From the NCBI GenBank assembly GCA_002399235.1, contig DHDH01000001.1:84517-148516 (forward strand): a stretch of 64,000 nucleotides of DNA, in the 5' to 3' direction. The translations under genes and the position numbers were made by a program. Every line of letters starts with the position of its first letter. The stretch's first letter is position 1. The notes under the pieces were generated by a model. That model made no database searches, had not been told where the DNA came from, and saw nothing but the letters and a program-made list of their open reading frames with translations. This DNA comes from Firmicutes bacterium UBA4881. Its GTDB lineage: Bacteria > Bacillota > DTU065. This document shows positions 24,807 to 32,886 of this stretch, one piece after another.

Positions 24807-25856
24807 ATGCAACTAGTACGAGTCCAGCAATTAGCTGAAGGCATGATTTTAGCTAGAGATGTCTTTGATTATAATGGGCGCGTGCTTCTATACCAGGGAA
24901 TGCCTCTAAAAAAAAGGTACATCGACCGGTTAAAAGAAATTGGACTTTTTGCTGTTTATATAGTCGATAATGAAAGCGATGATCGTTTTCTTTTCCCTTT
25001 CGGGAAAGAAGAGATAATTAAAGAAACATCAAAAGCCCTTGATGATATTACTAATCAGAAAAGTGTTTGTACAGGTATTTTAAGAGAGAAGATCGCAGAA
25101 TTAATCGAAGATATTATAACTAGAGAACCGATAGCAATTTTTTTATCCGAAATTAAAAACTTCGATAATTACACTAGTGAACACAGTTTCAATGTAGCGG
25201 TGTTGAGTATTCTAATTGGTCTAACTTTAGGATTAAAACGCAGCGAGATGGTTGACTTAGGCGTAGGTGCCCTCCTTCATGATGTCGGTAAAATGCTTTT
25301 ACCACGTTCATTAATTAACAAACCAGAAAAACTAAATACCTCTGAATGGGAACAAATCAAAAAGCACCCAGAAAATGGTTATAAGCTACTAGAAAAACAT
25401 AAATTATCTATAAACACCTTATCGGTAATCAAAGAGCATCATGAAAGAATAAATGGTACTGGCTATCCTTTGGGGTTAAAGTATAACCAGATTACTTTAA
25501 ATGCTAAAATCGCTATGGTTGCAGACTCTTTTGATGCGATGTCTTCCAATCGAGTGTATAGAAAAGGGGTAACTCCATATAAAGCGATTAAAGCAATTGA
25601 AACTATGAGCGGCCTTTATTTTGATGCTAAAGTAGTGGAAGCTTTCCTGTCTAACTTTGTACCATACCCAGTTGGTGCTGCAGTAAGATTAAGCGATGGC
25701 CAAATAGGGATTGTGATTGCAAGTGGAGCAGAAAAACAACCAGAGCCTGTTGTACAGGTTGTTTTCGATAAGTTAGGTAACATGACACACATCAAAGAAG
25801 TTATCCATCTTACTAAAGAAAAAGCGGTGCAAATAGTAGGGTTGGCTAGTTATTAA
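24807..25856 (+). CDS. HD-GYP domain protein, probable cyclic-di-GMP phosphodiesterase
   Basis: 349 residues. The first 120 residues form an alpha/beta region without a recognised sensor domain. The HD-GYP domain follows (about 125-280): HSFNVAVLSILIG, LLHDVGKMLLP (the HD pair), KHPENGYKLLEKH and HHERINGTGYP (the GYP triplet). A C-terminal extension of about 60 residues (LSDGQIGIVIASG) looks like a small barrel. These enzymes degrade cyclic-di-GMP and often govern motility versus attachment. No membrane segment, so cytoplasmic. Monocistronic, with a large gap behind it. Confidence 0.85.
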   Translation: MQLVRVQQLAEGMILARDVFDYNGRVLLYQGMPLKKRYIDRLKEIGLFAVYIVDNESDDRFLFPFGKEEIIKETSKALDDITNQKSVCTGILREKIAELIEDIITREPIAIFLSEIKNFDNYTSEHSFNVAVLSILIGLTLGLKRSEMVDLGVGALLHDVGKMLLPRSLINKPEKLNTSEWEQIKKHPENGYKLLEKHKLSINTLSVIKEHHERINGTGYPLGLKYNQITLNAKIAMVADSFDAMSSNRVYRKGVTPYKAIKAIETMSGLYFDAKVVEAFLSNFVPYPVGAAVRLSDGQIGIVIASGAEKQPEPVVQVVFDKLGNMTHIKEVIHLTKEKAVQIVGLASY

Positions 25857-26071
25857 AGCTAGCTAACCTTGCTTTTTATCTGGTAATTTAGTTTAATTTA
25901 AATACCAAGTCATTTCGCAATAGTAGCTGATTAAAACGGTTTAAATCTAGGGAAAATTCATTTATTGGGAGTTTTTTAGGACCTGTTTTTTGCTATTCCT
26001 TCATTTTTGGCTAGTAAAAAAATGGAATAGACCTAATAGGCAAAAAAATATTACGTTTTGCATTATTTCTC

Positions 26072-26101
26072 TTGACTCCTAGTAGTAAGATCATGTATTC
26101 T
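26072..26101 (+). promoter_or_regulatory. Candidate promoter of a small RNA
   Basis: TTGACT at 26072-26077, TATTCT at 26096-26101, 18-base spacer. Confidence 0.45.
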
Positions 26102-26107
26102 ATAAAA

Positions 26108-26248
26108 TAAAACCTAAGTTATAAGGTTGCTGTTTGGTTGGCAGGCTTTTTAGTAGAGGTTAAGTATTAAGTAAACTAATAAATCTTACCGCAATAATTG
26201 GGTAAAAAGGTTTCAGACAGTGAATCTTATTAGTCTGTAGCCTTTTTT
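26108..26248 (+). ncRNA. Candidate small RNA of about 140 nt
   Basis: Starts just after the promoter at 26072. It ends in a terminator: AAAAAGG-TTT-CAGAC paired with GTCTG-TAG-CCTTTTTT (26204-26248). Inside are an AACCT/AGGTT hairpin near the 5' end and TTACC/GGTAA pairing before the terminator. No ORF with a ribosome site. The gap to livK (over 360 bases) argues against a simple livK leader. I do not recognise a known RNA family. Confidence 0.4.
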
Positions 26249-26615
26249 GGCTATTTTGAGGAAGATAAGAGAAGAGGTAGATAATTGGTTAATAAGAGTG
26301 ATTTTAGTGTTAAAGTAGTTCTGACTATCATAGTATAGATAAACTTTCTCAATCAATTATCATACACTTGGTGTTAGCTAAAAAGTACTTCTAATTCATG
26401 CCAATACTTACTTAAATAGATTAAAGCTAATAGTACTTTCTGCAAAAGCAAAAAGCATACTCATGCGATGGTGACGAATAACGCAATGTATACACGGTAC
26501 ATGGTGTTTTTTCTTACCTTTTTTCAAAAAAATCTGCTAGAATATGTCTAAATAGCAGGGAAACTGCTAGGCTTGTAGAATTAGAGAGAAACAATTGATA
26601 GGAGGACAGCATTAA

Positions 26616-27782
26616 ATGAAGAAAAAGGGACTTGTAGTTGCGATTGTTGCTGTTTTGGTTCTTACTGTTGTTGTCTATTTTGCTTTTTTTGCTGGCAAGA
26701 GCAAGCAAGCAAATACAAATGGTAAGGTAGTTAAGATTGGCTTTATTGGTCCTTTAACTGGAGGCGCTGCAGCCTATGGAATTAACGCTAAAAATGGTGC
26801 CGTAATTGCCATAGATGAAATCAATGCTGCTGGTGGCATTTTAGATGGTTACAAAATAGAATTGCTAATTCAAGATAACCGGGGAGATACCTCAGAAACC
26901 CTTACTATTATGAATAAACTCATAGATCAAGACAAAGTGGTGGCTATTATTGGGCCAGTAACCACTGGTCCTACTACTGTAGCTGCAGACATTGCCGGAC
27001 AGAAGAAAGTGCCTATAGTTTCTCCAACAGCTACTGGTGATAAAATTACTTCCTTAAGCGATTATGTTACTCGTGTTTGCTTCTATGACTCTTACCAAGG
27101 TTTGATTATGGGTAAGTTTGCTGCCGATAATCTTGGCAAGAAGACAGCTGCTATTTTATTTGACAATACCAATGACTATTCTATGGGGTTAGCAGATGCT
27201 TTTGCTCGTACTTTCCAAGAGCTTGGCGGTACTGTTGTGTCTAATGAAGCTTTTAGTGAAGGTGACCAAGACTTTAACGCTCAATTAACTAACATTGCCG
27301 CTAAAAATCCCGAGGTAGTCTTTGTACCTGCTTACTATAGCGATGACGCACAAATCCTTTTACAAGCTAGAGCCTTAGGAATTGATGCTATCTTCCTTGG
27401 TGGCGATGGCTGGGATTCACAAGAATTAATCAATGGTGCAGGTGTTGCTGCCGAAGGATGCTATTTCACTACTCACTATTCCCCAGAAGATACTTCCGAA
27501 AAAGTACAGAATTTCCTTATTAAATATAAAGAAAAGCATCAATCTGAACCCAACTTCGCCGCTCCACTTGCTTATGACGCCGCTTTATTGTTAGCTGACG
27601 CTATCGAGCGTGCTGGAGAACTCGATTCTGTAAAAATTAATAACGCTATTACTGAGACATCAGGCCTTTCTGGTGTTACTGGTGAGTTCAGCTTCGACGA
27701 AAATCGCAATCCAATCAAAGAAGTTACTATTGCAACAGTCAAAGATGGCAAATTCGCTTTAGTTGACAAAGTTCGTCCTTAA
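26616..27782 (+). CDS. livK: Branched-chain amino-acid ABC transporter, substrate-binding protein
   Basis: 388-residue periplasmic-binding-protein type I (Leu/Ile/Val-binding family). KIGFIGPLTGGAAAYG begins the mature fold at about residue 40, with IELLIQDNRGD and ATGDKI in the ligand lobe. The N-terminus has one hydrophobic segment (about 6-26) but no lipobox cysteine, so it is either an uncleaved anchor or a secreted form. GGAGGACAG ribosome site. First gene of livKHMGF; a hairpin separates it from livH, which fits the usual higher level of the binding protein. Amide, urea or other ligands are possible within the family. Confidence 0.9.
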   Translation: MKKKGLVVAIVAVLVLTVVVYFAFFAGKSKQANTNGKVVKIGFIGPLTGGAAAYGINAKNGAVIAIDEINAAGGILDGYKIELLIQDNRGDTSETLTIMNKLIDQDKVVAIIGPVTTGPTTVAADIAGQKKVPIVSPTATGDKITSLSDYVTRVCFYDSYQGLIMGKFAADNLGKKTAAILFDNTNDYSMGLADAFARTFQELGGTVVSNEAFSEGDQDFNAQLTNIAAKNPEVVFVPAYYSDDAQILLQARALGIDAIFLGGDGWDSQELINGAGVAAEGCYFTTHYSPEDTSEKVQNFLIKYKEKHQSEPNFAAPLAYDAALLLADAIERAGELDSVKINNAITETSGLSGVTGEFSFDENRNPIKEVTIATVKDGKFALVDKVRP

Positions 27783-27795
27783 TTAATTATTAAAG

Positions 27796-27822
27796 AGGGA
27801 GGCCTCGGCCTCCCTTTGTCTT
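27796..27822 (+). terminator. Intercistronic hairpin/attenuator between livK and livH
   Basis: Nine-base perfect stem AGGGAGGCC / GGCCTCCCT with a two-base loop, then TTGTCTTTA. Likely partial termination or 3' protection of livK mRNA. Confidence 0.65.
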
Positions 27823-27845
27823 TATCAGGAAGGAAGGTGTAGAGA

Positions 27846-28724
27846 GTGGGGCTCTTTGTGCAGCAGATCGTCAATGGCCTAGCCCTTGGCAGCATCTACG
27901 CCCTAATTGCGTTGGGATATACAATGGTCTATGGTATTATTCGTCTTATTAACTTCGCTCATGGCGATATCTATATGATAGGTGCCTTTGTAGGTTATTT
28001 TGCTTTAACTACTTTCAATTTGCCTTTTGGAGTTAGTTTGGTTTTAGCCATGTTAATACCAGCTATTTTAGGTATGCTAATTGAAAGAGTAGCATATAGA
28101 CCACTTAGAAAATCACCTAGTATTGCAGTACTTATTACCGCTATTGGGGTATCATTGCTGATTGAAAATTTAGCAATACTTTGGTTTTCGCCTGATCCAA
28201 GACCATTTCCCCAAATATTTCCTAATATGCCACTGGATTTTTTTGGTATAAAGATTTCCATACCACAAATTATTGTCTTTCTGACCTCAGTCGCTCTGAT
28301 GATTGCTTTAAATTTCTTAGTGCAAAAAACTAAAATTGGCAAAGCGATGCGTGCGGTTAGTCAGGATAAAGAAGCAGCTAGCCTTATGGGCATTGACACT
28401 GATCGTATCATATCATTAACCTTTGCTATTGGTTCTGCTTTAGCAGGAGCTGCTGGTGTTATGGTTGGCGTTATTTACCCCCGCATTCAACCATTAATGG
28501 GGGTAATGCCAGGGTTGAAAGCTTTCGTGTCAGCTGTTTTGGGTGGGATTGGTAGTATTCCTGGGGCTATGCTCGGCGGCTTAATTATGGGCCTTACAGA
28601 GAGTTTAGTTACAGCTTTAATCTCTTCTACTTGGCGTGATGCTATTGCTTTTGGTTTATTAATCGTCATATTGTTAGTTAAACCCTCTGGTATTTTAGGC
28701 AAATCAACTCGAGAGAAGGTGTAA
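27846..28724 (+). CDS. livH: Branched-chain amino-acid ABC transporter permease LivH
   Basis: 292-residue integral membrane protein, about eight helices. It begins with the family sequence QQIVNGLALGSIYALIALGY (residues 6-25) and contains the permease loop QDKEAASLMGIDTDRI. GTG start after AGGAAGGTGT. livM starts two bases after it. Confidence 0.92.
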   Translation: MGLFVQQIVNGLALGSIYALIALGYTMVYGIIRLINFAHGDIYMIGAFVGYFALTTFNLPFGVSLVLAMLIPAILGMLIERVAYRPLRKSPSIAVLITAIGVSLLIENLAILWFSPDPRPFPQIFPNMPLDFFGIKISIPQIIVFLTSVALMIALNFLVQKTKIGKAMRAVSQDKEAASLMGIDTDRIISLTFAIGSALAGAAGVMVGVIYPRIQPLMGVMPGLKAFVSAVLGGIGSIPGAMLGGLIMGLTESLVTALISSTWRDAIAFGLLIVILLVKPSGILGKSTREKV

Positions 28725-28726
28725 GC

Positions 28727-29692
28727 ATGGCACAGCAAACAAAAAAGAATTCAACTTATGATGGTTATATCGCTTTAGCAAGTGCCCTGCTTCTCTTAAT
28801 ACTCAATTTAATTCTAGTAAGTGGGAAAATGCCTGCTTATTATAGTGGTATTTTGGGATTTATGGGAATCAATATCATTTTAGCAGTTTCTTTGAATCTC
28901 ATTAATGGTATTGCTGGACAATTCTCCTTGGGGCATGCCGGCTTCATGGCTATAGGCGCGTATGTATCAGCTTTAATCTCTATCTATTTGCAGTGGCCCT
29001 TTATTGTTGCTCTACTCTGTGGCGGTTTAGCAGCAGCTTTTATTGGTATCTTAATTGGTTTACCAACCTTGCGACTAAAAGGAGATTATTTAGCCATAGC
29101 TACCTTAGGACTTGGGGAGATTATTCGTGTTGTTATCTTGAATCTAGACATTACTAAGGGTGCTAGGGGTTTGACTGGCATACCTCGAACAACCACAATC
29201 TTTTGGGTCGAAGCTATTGCTATTATAACGGTTATAGTTACAATAAATCTTATGCGTTCAACCCATGGTAGAGCCCTTTTATCAATCAGAGAAGATGAGA
29301 TTGCGGCAGAAGCCATGGGGATTAACACAACTTATTATAAAGTCTTTGCTTTTGCCACAGGAGCTTTTTTTGCTGGTATTGCTGGTGGGCTTTTTGCTCA
29401 CATAATGGGTTACATCGCTCCTAAGAACTTTGATTTTATGCGCTCCATTGAGATTCTAGTTATTGTTGTTCTTGGCGGTCTTGGCTCTATAACAGGCTCA
29501 ATTGTGGCGACAATTGTTTTAACAGTTTTACCAGAAGCTTTAAGAGGATTTGCTCAATATAGAATGGTGTTATATTCGGCCATGCTAATAATGATGATGC
29601 TTTTCAGGCCACAGGGGTTATTGGGTACTAGAGAACTTAAAGTTTCCGATGTATTTAAGTTCTTTAGTGGCGGAGGTGAAAGAGATGACTGA
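28727..29692 (+). CDS. livM: Branched-chain amino-acid ABC transporter permease LivM
   Basis: 321-residue permease with N-terminal extension typical of LivM. GQFSLGHAGFMAIGAY (about 64-79) and LPTLRLKGDYLAIATLGLGE (about 111-130) are the family motifs; the EAA-type loop is REDEIAAEAMGIN. The last eight bases overlap the livG start. Confidence 0.92.
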   Translation: MAQQTKKNSTYDGYIALASALLLLILNLILVSGKMPAYYSGILGFMGINIILAVSLNLINGIAGQFSLGHAGFMAIGAYVSALISIYLQWPFIVALLCGGLAAAFIGILIGLPTLRLKGDYLAIATLGLGEIIRVVILNLDITKGARGLTGIPRTTTIFWVEAIAIITVIVTINLMRSTHGRALLSIREDEIAAEAMGINTTYYKVFAFATGAFFAGIAGGLFAHIMGYIAPKNFDFMRSIEILVIVVLGGLGSITGSIVATIVLTVLPEALRGFAQYRMVLYSAMLIMMMLFRPQGLLGTRELKVSDVFKFFSGGGERDD

Positions 29693-30473
29693 GAATCAAA
29701 ATATCCTAGAAGCTAACAGCTTGACTATGAGTTTTGGTGGTCTAACAGCTGTAGCAAATCTCAGTTTTTGCCTTCGAAAAGGAGAATTAGTTGGTTTAAT
29801 CGGTCCAAATGGTGCAGGGAAAACTACGGTATTCAATATGCTAACGGGAGTCTATGCTCCTACGGAAGGAAGCATCTTATTAAACCAAGGAGACAAAAAA
29901 CAAGCTATTTCAGGACTACCTCCCTATAAGATTACCCAAAAGGGGATTGCTAGGACCTTTCAAAATATACGTCTCTTTAACAAATTGAGTGTTTTAGATA
30001 ATGTACGTATTGCTTTTCACTTTAGTCGTAGTTATTCCATGTTTCATTCCTTTTTTCTCACACCTTTATTCTGGCGTGAAGAGAAAAAAATTACCGCTGA
30101 TGCAACTGAACTTTTAGCACTTCTTAGATTAGAAGAAAGAAAAAATGACTTAGCGAAAAACCTTTCTTATGGTGAGATGCGTCGTTTAGAAATTGCTCGT
30201 GCCTTAGCAACTCACCCTCAAATTTTGCTTCTAGATGAACCTGCTGCGGGTATGAATCCCCAGGAGACAGAAGAATTAAGCGAGTTAATTAATTTAATTA
30301 GAGAAAAATTTAGTCTAACTATTTTGTTAATAGAACACGATATGAGTCTAGTGATGAAACTATGCGAAAAAATTATGGTTCTAGACTACGGAATGATGAT
30401 TGCTAGTGGAACACCCGAAGAAATTTGCCATAGCAAAAGAGTCATTGAAGCATACTTGGGAGAGGAGGTATAA
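29685..30473 (+). CDS. livG: Branched-chain amino-acid ABC transporter ATPase LivG
   Basis: 262-residue ABC ATPase. Walker A GPNGAGKTTVFN (about 40-51), Q-loop in ARTFQNIRLF, signature LSYGEMRRLEIARAL, Walker B LLLDEPAAGMN. The motif LSYGE/PAAGMNPQET is the LivG form. ATG 29685, after GGAGGTGAAAGAG; an upstream in-frame start lies inside livM. Overlaps livM by eight bases. Confidence 0.93.
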   Translation: MTENQNILEANSLTMSFGGLTAVANLSFCLRKGELVGLIGPNGAGKTTVFNMLTGVYAPTEGSILLNQGDKKQAISGLPPYKITQKGIARTFQNIRLFNKLSVLDNVRIAFHFSRSYSMFHSFFLTPLFWREEKKITADATELLALLRLEERKNDLAKNLSYGEMRRLEIARALATHPQILLLDEPAAGMNPQETEELSELINLIREKFSLTILLIEHDMSLVMKLCEKIMVLDYGMMIASGTPEEICHSKRVIEAYLGEEV

Positions 30474-30476
30474 GTC

Positions 30477-31181
30477 ATGCTGGAAGTCAAAAACCTCCAC
30501 GTCTATTATGGCCAGATTCATGCTATAAAAGGGGTCTCCTTTACGGTGAAAAAAGGAGAAGTTGTTACATTAATTGGTGCTAATGGCGCAGGTAAAACCA
30601 CTACTTTAAAAACAATTTCCGGTTTACTTCCTTATAAAGAAGGGGAGATTCACTATAAAGGAGAAAACTTGTCTGGAGCCAAAGCACACAACCTAGTTGG
30701 AAAAGGGCTTATTCAAGTACCAGAAGGTAGGCATGTTTTTCCTAACATGACTGTACAGGAAAACTTGGATTTAGGTGCCTACCTGCGTAAGGATAAAAAA
30801 GCTCTCGCTGGTGAATTAGAGAAGGTTTTCTCACTTTTTCCCCGTCTCAAAGAGAGAAAACAACAATATGCTGGCACCTTATCAGGTGGCGAACAACAAA
30901 TGTTAGCGATGGGTCGCGCTTTAATGAGTGGCCCAGAACTATTACTGTTAGATGAACCTTCTATGGGACTGGCACCTTTATTAGTTAGAGAGATATTTAC
31001 CATTGTTACCGAAATTAACAAAACAGGTGTCACCATTTTGCTGGTAGAGCAGAATGCTAATATGGCGCTTTCAATTGCTCACCGTGGTTATGTGATTGAG
31101 ACTGGCCGTGTTGTTTTAGAAGGTGATGCGCAAAGCCTAGCTACCAATGAGGCAGTGCGTAAGGCTTATCTTGGAGGATAG
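30477..31181 (+). CDS. livF: Branched-chain amino-acid ABC transporter ATPase LivF
   Basis: 234-residue second ATPase. Walker A GANGAGKTTTLK, GLIQVPEGRHVFPNMTV (LivF-specific), signature LSGGEQQMLAMGRAL, Walker B LLLDEPSMGLAP. Three bases after livG. Confidence 0.93.
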   Translation: MLEVKNLHVYYGQIHAIKGVSFTVKKGEVVTLIGANGAGKTTTLKTISGLLPYKEGEIHYKGENLSGAKAHNLVGKGLIQVPEGRHVFPNMTVQENLDLGAYLRKDKKALAGELEKVFSLFPRLKERKQQYAGTLSGGEQQMLAMGRALMSGPELLLLDEPSMGLAPLLVREIFTIVTEINKTGVTILLVEQNANMALSIAHRGYVIETGRVVLEGDAQSLATNEAVRKAYLGG

Positions 31182-31195
31182 GGAGGAGATCGGTT

Positions 31196-31840
31196 ATGTT
31201 TGTTAAGCAGATTATGAGTGCTAACCCTATTACCATATCCCCAGATGCAGGCATTTTAGAAGCTGCTAACCTAATGAGGGAAAAAAAGATACGTAGGCTA
31301 CCAGTAGTAAAAGGTGACAAAGTAGTTGGTATTGTAACAGAGATGGACATTCTTAAAGTTCAGCCATCTCAAGCTACAACATTAAGTGTTTTTGAAGTAA
31401 ATTATATTTTAGCTAAGATGAAAGTTAGCGATGTGATGGCGAAAAAACTACTAACTGTGCAAGCAGAAGCAACACTAGAAGAAGCTGCACTTATTATGAG
31501 AGAAAATGAAGTCGGTGGTTTACCAGTAGTCTCTGGTAATAAATTAGTTGGTGTAATTACCGAAAGTAATATTTTTGATGCCTTTATTGATCTTCTGGGC
31601 TTAAAAAGAGCTGGTACTAGACTAACTATTGAAGTAGATGATAGGCCGGGGATTTTGCGGGATATAGGTGAAATTACAGCTAAGCATAATGTAAATGTAA
31701 GTAGTTTTGCTGCTTATTATCCAGAAGAAAAGAAGTCGATCTTAGTAGTTAGATTAGAAACAACTCAAGTGGACAAGATATGTGCTGATATTAAAGCTCA
31801 TGGTTTTAATATTACTCATATCGCTCATTACGGTAAATAA
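31196..31840 (+). CDS. CBS-CBS-ACT domain protein (AcuB-like)
   Basis: 214 residues: two CBS domains (about 5-60 and 78-135; both end in KIRRLPVV/EVGGLPVV-type repeats) and a C-terminal ACT domain (about 140-214, ending FNITHIAHYGK). CBS pairs bind adenine nucleotides and ACT domains bind amino acids, so it is a candidate sensor. It starts 14 bases after livF, suggesting a role in adjusting branched-chain amino-acid uptake or use; that is inference. AcuB of Bacillus has the same architecture. Confidence 0.8.
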   Translation: MFVKQIMSANPITISPDAGILEAANLMREKKIRRLPVVKGDKVVGIVTEMDILKVQPSQATTLSVFEVNYILAKMKVSDVMAKKLLTVQAEATLEEAALIMRENEVGGLPVVSGNKLVGVITESNIFDAFIDLLGLKRAGTRLTIEVDDRPGILRDIGEITAKHNVNVSSFAAYYPEEKKSILVVRLETTQVDKICADIKAHGFNITHIAHYGK

Positions 31841-31899
31841 TAGCTGTATAAATAATGCTAACTATGTCTATCCTAATTCTGCTGAAAGGGGCTAGGAAG

Positions 31900-32118
31900 A
31901 TGGACATAGGCAAGACACAGGTCTATCGCTGTCCAGTTTGCCGCACTGACACCAGCCACTCAGTACGCAATCGGCGGGGTAGTTTATACGGCGTTGTCTG
32001 CAATCGTTGCAAGACAGCTTCTTTGGTACGCAAAGATGATCTGTTGTTCTATCAAGATCTCTGGGAAGATGAAGTTAAAGCAATTCTCATGAGTTTAGAA
32101 AATCCTGAGGACAAATAA
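31900..32118 (+). CDS. Small zinc-ribbon protein of unknown function
   Basis: 72 residues with two CxxC pairs, CPVC (about 11-14) and CNRC (about 34-37), forming a zinc ribbon, then an acidic tail. The ATG at 31900 has GGGGCTAGGAAG upstream; an in-frame ATG at 31855 lacks a site. Followed by a terminator, so it probably closes the liv transcript. Function not recognised. Confidence 0.6.
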   Translation: MDIGKTQVYRCPVCRTDTSHSVRNRRGSLYGVVCNRCKTASLVRKDDLLFYQDLWEDEVKAILMSLENPEDK

Positions 32119-32148
32119 ACCCTAGGCAGTCAAACTGCCTAGGGTTTT
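32118..32148 (+). terminator. Terminator after the zinc-ribbon gene
   Basis: AACCCTAGGCAGT / ACTGCCTAGGGTT, perfect 13-base stem, then TT. It includes the last base of the stop codon. Confidence 0.85.
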
Positions 32149-32336
32149 GCTTTGGCTAGACAGAAAAGCTTATTTAAGATATGCTTTTCACTAGGTTAAA
32201 TGGCCAGTTTTGCCACTGAATTTAAGCAGGTTAATTAAAAGAAACAGACAATACTATAGTAATTGCTATTTACCAAGAAAAAGTTCTTTACAAGGGAGCT
32301 ATTTATAACGACAATAGTAAAGTGGCATTGTATACA

Positions 32337-32348
32337 ATTAGTTTCAGA
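32337..32348. promoter_or_regulatory. Perfect palindrome ATTGTATACAAT upstream of the smg-like gene
   Basis: Twelve-base perfect palindrome in the non-coding stretch before 32414, the size of a GntR-type operator. No bound protein is implied by the sequence. Confidence 0.35.
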
Positions 32349-32413
32349 TTCTTCTTTTGACGGTAAAAAGAGATAAATAGAAACGAAATTAATTGGAAAA
32401 GAGGCTAAAGACG

Positions 32414-32869
32414 ATGGATGATAAATTAGCAGCAGTTTTAGCTGAAATGATTAAAAGCTTGCTTAATGGTGACAATGAATATCCCGAAGAAGCAAATATG
32501 ATAGCCCGAGCAGTTCAACTAGGCATAGACCGAAACGAATTGGATATTATAGGTTCGTTAGTATTTCCTGAACAAACAGACGAAGGTCAACCGTATAGGT
32601 GTGAAGAAATAAATGGTAAGCGTGTTTTTTCTAAAAAAGAACAAATACTTCTTGGTAAGGATAAGATCAATACTTTGCTCTATTTAAATAATCATGGTAT
32701 AATCTCCGGCGCAGAGCTTGATGCTATTTTAGTATTTGCCGAAGGATTAGCTACAGATCCTAGGGAGGAAGACTATCTTATGAAAGCACTTAATATTGTT
32801 CTAACTGACAAAGTTAGGGCTGACTTCCTAACTGGGGTAATTGAAGGTGCTAAGGAACTTGTTAACTGA
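32414..32869 (+). CDS. Smg/DUF494-like protein upstream of topA
   Basis: 151 mostly helical residues. The block NGKRVFSKKEQILLGKDKIN followed by LLYLNNHGIISGAELDAIL resembles the centre of Smg (DUF494), and Smg genes sit directly before topA in Proteobacteria, as here. The similarity is weak by eye. ATG 32414 was chosen over TTG 32393 because GAGG lies between them at usable spacing. topA starts 17 bases after its stop. Role unknown. Confidence 0.55.
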   Translation: MDDKLAAVLAEMIKSLLNGDNEYPEEANMIARAVQLGIDRNELDIIGSLVFPEQTDEGQPYRCEEINGKRVFSKKEQILLGKDKINTLLYLNNHGIISGAELDAILVFAEGLATDPREEDYLMKALNIVLTDKVRADFLTGVIEGAKELVN

Positions 32870-32886
32870 GAAAGGACTGAGCCAAG

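Larger units (their letters stand above)
25857..26615. other. 759-base non-coding region between the HD-GYP gene and livK
   Basis: No credible protein gene. It holds a candidate promoter-to-terminator small RNA (26072-26248), a TGTATACA palindrome at 26487-26494, and near its end an extended -10 box TGCTAGAAT followed by a TAGCAG-GGAAA-CTGCTA hairpin (about 26552-26569), which are the likely livK start signals. Confidence 0.55.
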
